A stretch of 36,674 bases of DNA. Source: Bacteroidaceae bacterium. Lineage in GTDB: Bacteria; Bacteroidota; Bacteroidia; Bacteroidales; Bacteroidaceae. The position numbers and the translations under genes are program-made. How positions within the stretch are numbered: the stretch's first letter is position 1; each line of letters starts with the position of its first letter. The DNA lies in NCBI GenBank assembly GCA_024398595.1, contig JAKSIX010000023.1, positions 1-36,674 of the forward strand, read 5' to 3'. Positions 34,554-36,674 of the stretch are shown here, piece by piece. A model generated the notes under the pieces. The model saw only the letters and a list, made by a program, of their open reading frames with translations, did not search any database and was not told where the DNA came from.

Positions 34554-35222
34554 ATGATTACTGAACGCTTTCACGGGCTTGAACTGGCTTTGGCGGGTGA
34601 CTCTCGCAGTTCCATCTGCTATCTGCTTATGCCGGCGGAATTGCCTGATGCGGAATTGCAGGCGTTGGATACTGTCGCTCACCGGTTTTCCGTCAGGATT
34701 GCCGTCATCAGCGGAATGGACTGGAATAAGGATCTTACTCCCTGGACAGCAAAGGGCATCAGGAAAAAGGATTCCGACTTTGGCGGTGGTGCAAGGATAT
34801 TCCTCGATGAATTGAAGGAAGAGGTGTTCCCATATATTGAAAGCGGAATGTCTGCCAACGGTTTGCATAGATATTTGATTGGCGTTTCTCTGTCGGGACT
34901 GTTCGCTGTCTGGGGTCTTTGCTCTGGCTTAGAAATGGACGGTGTTTGCTCCATATCAGGCTCATTCTGGTATGACGGATTCTGCGAATGGCTTGCACAG
35001 AACAGTACTTGCGTGTCAGGGAAACGTGTTTGTCTGTTGTTAGGTGACAGAGAGAAGGCGGCTCGTGATGCGAGGCTTGCATCTGTGGAATCGTGCACTC
35101 GGGCTGTCTGTGATACATTGGCATCGGCAGGAGCAGACTGCTCTTTTGAACTGGTACCAGGTACACATTTCTCTGACATTGCTCCGAGGCTGGAACGTGC
35201 GTTTGAATTGCTCTTTGAATGA
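34554..35222 (+). CDS. Alpha/beta-hydrolase, putative esterase
   Basis: A 222-residue alpha/beta-hydrolase. The nucleophile elbow is IGVSLSGLF with Ser112; candidate Asp is in LLGDREKAARDA (Asp165) and candidate His in VPGTHFSDI (His205). This order fits the Esterase D/Fes-like group. There is no signal peptide, so it is cytosolic; the substrate is unknown. The frame is open from 34509, but the ATG at 34554 follows directly on a -7 promoter element and begins a natural beta-strand (MITERFHGLELALAG). Its stop overlaps the next gene's start (ATGA). Confidence 0.8.
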   Translation: MITERFHGLELALAGDSRSSICYLLMPAELPDAELQALDTVAHRFSVRIAVISGMDWNKDLTPWTAKGIRKKDSDFGGGARIFLDELKEEVFPYIESGMSANGLHRYLIGVSLSGLFAVWGLCSGLEMDGVCSISGSFWYDGFCEWLAQNSTCVSGKRVCLLLGDREKAARDARLASVESCTRAVCDTLASAGADCSFELVPGTHFSDIAPRLERAFELLFE

Positions 35223-35803
35223 TGGAAGTCACCAATCTCCTAAACATAGGCACCCGTTCTGAACTATACCGGTGGTTTACAGATAATCACGATAAGGTCA
35301 GCGACTTCTGGCTTCGCGTAAACCGTGCCAATGCCGAATATCCGGGAGTTGTAAGATATGTGGATGCAGTGGAGGTTTCCTTGTGCTTCGGTTGGATTGA
35401 CAGCACTATGAAGCGCATTGATGACGGAAAACCGATTCAGCATTTCACTCCCAGACGCAGGGGCTGCAACTGGTGCGAGCAGAATCTGGAACGTTGCCGC
35501 AGACTGATCAAACTTGGCGAAATGACTCCCGCAGGAATGGCGGTCATACCGGACATTGATCCGTCGCATTTCGTATTTGAAGATTGGACAACAGATGAAA
35601 TAAGGAAGGATATGGTAGCGTGGGAGAATTATCTCTCATTTCCTGAGAATTACCGCAGAATCAAGCTGGACCGCATCCAGCATTACAGGAACACGGCCCG
35701 TTTGGAGCAGGCTGAGACTGCATTGCGGAACTTTATCAGAGATTGTCGCAACGGCAAGATGTCGCCCAACTGGAGCGATTTCGGCAGACTGGAAAACTAT
35801 TGA
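35219..35803 (+). CDS. YdeI/OmdA-like protein
   Basis: A 194-residue protein of the YdeI/OmdA family, named for a bacteriocin or polymyxin-resistance link in enterobacteria, with unknown molecular activity. Visible marks are ELYRWFTDNHDKVSDFWLRVNR, AVEVSLCFGWIDSTMKRIDD, QHFTPRRRGCNWCEQNLERCRRL, and a C-terminal helix block with AWENYLSFPENYRRIKLDRI. Length is normal. It overlaps the esterase gene by 4 nt, implying a coupled two-gene operon, and starts MM, either of which could be used. Confidence 0.87.
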   Translation: MMEVTNLLNIGTRSELYRWFTDNHDKVSDFWLRVNRANAEYPGVVRYVDAVEVSLCFGWIDSTMKRIDDGKPIQHFTPRRRGCNWCEQNLERCRRLIKLGEMTPAGMAVIPDIDPSHFVFEDWTTDEIRKDMVAWENYLSFPENYRRIKLDRIQHYRNTARLEQAETALRNFIRDCRNGKMSPNWSDFGRLENY

Positions 35804-35969
35804 GCTCTGCGCCTGCTTGCTTTTCAGTCGCCTTTGCGGCGATTTATTGCGGGTGGAATGGTCAACAGCCGTGTGCATCGACCTCCGCAATGAATCGGCG
35901 GAAAGACGAAACCTTTTCTTGCAGCGACATTGAACGAAGCGAATATAGTTGGTGCTGGATGCTACATCT

Positions 35970-36397
35970 TTAAAAATATAGCTTGATTTCTTCTTCACGG
36001 CGGTGCTGGAGACCTGGAAGGGTTTTGCCGTTTGAGTGAATCCAACGACGGAATTCGTCTGCTATGGCGGGTGTGTCTGGGTTTTGACGGATTATGTTGA
36101 GCAGTGTGCTGCCGGAAAAGGCTGATATGCCTATGTTGAAGATGAGTGAAGTAAGGGCATCGAACTGGTTTTGGTTGATATTGAGCTGCAGGCTGTTCAG
36201 ATAGGCTTCTATTGGTTCGATGTCAAGAAGAAGGTATTCAATGGCTTTGTCCGGGTGATGGTGTCACCTTTGCGGACGTTATTTGTGTGGCCGTAGCCGA
36301 TAGTCCAGATGCCGGAGGGACAGCGGTAGGCGGTGAGACGGAGTCCTTCGAACTGGCGGATGATGAGGAGTGAATATTGGGAGGCTTTCATGACCAT
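35970..36397 (-). pseudogene. GH24 phage-type lysozyme broken by a frameshift
   Basis: The 5' part encodes SQYSLLIIRQFEGLRLTAYR and PSGIWTIGYGHTNNVRKGDTIT, the GH24 active-site region with catalytic Glu in FEG and the Thr of TIGYGH. The frame then breaks. In the next frame the family sequence resumes with DKAIEYLLLDIEPIEAYL, QFDALTSLIFNIG, and LPGLQHRREEEIKLYF to a stop at 35970-35972. One missing C in the CCGGG tract at about 36251-36255 (plus strand) restores one 140-residue lysozyme. The start is the ATG at 36397 or 36391. This is a recent pseudogene or a sequencing error. Confidence 0.85.
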
Positions 36398-36420
36398 ACT
36401 TTGTATTGATGCGCTATATA

Positions 36421-36428
36421 CAAAGATA
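36421..36428 (-). promoter_or_regulatory. -7 element for the lysozyme gene
   Basis: TATCTTTG on the minus strand, about 24 bp before the start codon. No convincing -33 element was found. Confidence 0.4.
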
Positions 36429-36579
36429 ACCAATTATTTAGACACATTTTATACAATATTGAAATTTGTTCAGAGGACTTTTCTTTCTTAAATCTAGTAC
36501 CGCTATGACAATAATAACGCATATTAAAGCATGAATATAAAGCACCTTCTGACGAGGAAGAATACTGGCAATTTTGTGC

Positions 36580-36587
36580 TATATTTG
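36580..36587 (+). promoter_or_regulatory. -7 element for the partial gene at the window end
   Basis: TATATTTG on the plus strand, 33 bp before the ATG at 36621. The -33 element is not clear. Confidence 0.4.
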
Positions 36588-36620
36588 CTGGACAATATTG
36601 ATTGAGGGAAAGATATACCT

Positions 36621-36674
36621 ATGGAGGAAAAGAAGAAATATTTCTTATTTGCGGATGAGTGTGGAGATTCGAAC
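36621..36674 (+). CDS. Partial CDS, possibly a DUF3800 protein (5' end only)
   Basis: Eighteen codons run off the window end: MEEKKKYFLFADECGDSN. The YFLFADECGDS segment resembles the first strand of DUF3800 (usually an IDESGD motif), an RNase H-like fold of unknown role often found near defence and mobile genes. Too little is present to be sure. Confidence 0.45.
   Translation, partial: MEEKKKYFLFADECGDSN

Overview
The window comes from a Bacteroidales bacterium, probably Prevotellaceae-like. The evidence is the set of families present (DUF4270 lipoprotein, BspA-type leucine-rich-repeat protein, fused NfnA-NfnB protein, the bacteroidal GDE/GT4/GH57 glycogen trio) and promoters of the Bacteroidetes type (TTG, about 20 bp, then TAnnTTTG) with few Shine-Dalgarno sequences. 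No rRNA, tRNA, CRISPR array or complete insertion sequence was seen.

Layout. (1) 11-4447: five-gene plus-strand operon for propionate metabolism: methylmalonyl-CoA epimerase, then a sodium-pumping methylmalonyl-CoA decarboxylase in the order alpha, delta-like, biotin carrier, beta. The carrier has two biotinyl domains in tandem. It ends at a strong hairpin terminator. (2) 4542-6763: a minus-strand operon of one HARE-HTH/nuclease-like gene and four tiny proteins, three of them paralogues, bracketed by inverted copies of a roughly 125-bp palindromic repeat. (3) 6774-8130: an MqsR-like toxin and an MqsA-HTH/Panacea antitoxin, followed by a 174-bp terminal-inverted-repeat element. (4) 8515-16718: panC-panD, a half-length starch-synthase-like gene with a DUF4270 lipoprotein gene, and a minus-strand glycogen operon (debranching enzyme, GT4 transferase, GH57-like protein). 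(5) 16866-22493: NfnA-NfnB fusion, DUF486 membrane protein, TPR/beta-propeller protein, mnmE.

(6) 22637-30426 is a defence island: AbiE-like pair, RecQ helicase fused to a ComF-like phosphoribosyltransferase with a DprA-like partner, and an AbiL-like AAA ATPase/RloB pair with its own promoter and operator-like palindromes. AbiE and RecQ/DprA lie on one strand with only 36 bp between the pairs. (7) 30427-36674 is accessory and gene-poor: a fragment of an InlB-type repeat domain, a BspA-like surface protein, an EVE/PUA-like protein, about 1.1 kb of GC-rich palindromic non-coding DNA, an esterase and YdeI/OmdA-like pair, a GH24 lysozyme broken by one frameshift, and the first 18 codons of a possible DUF3800 gene.

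The strongest candidates for something undescribed are the small-protein operon in (2) with its inverted repeat over the promoter, and the RecQ-PRTase/DprA pair in (6). Other points worth attention are the GH57 and starch-synthase homologues that lack key catalytic residues, and a pair of interlocked face-to-face promoters at 19616-19649.
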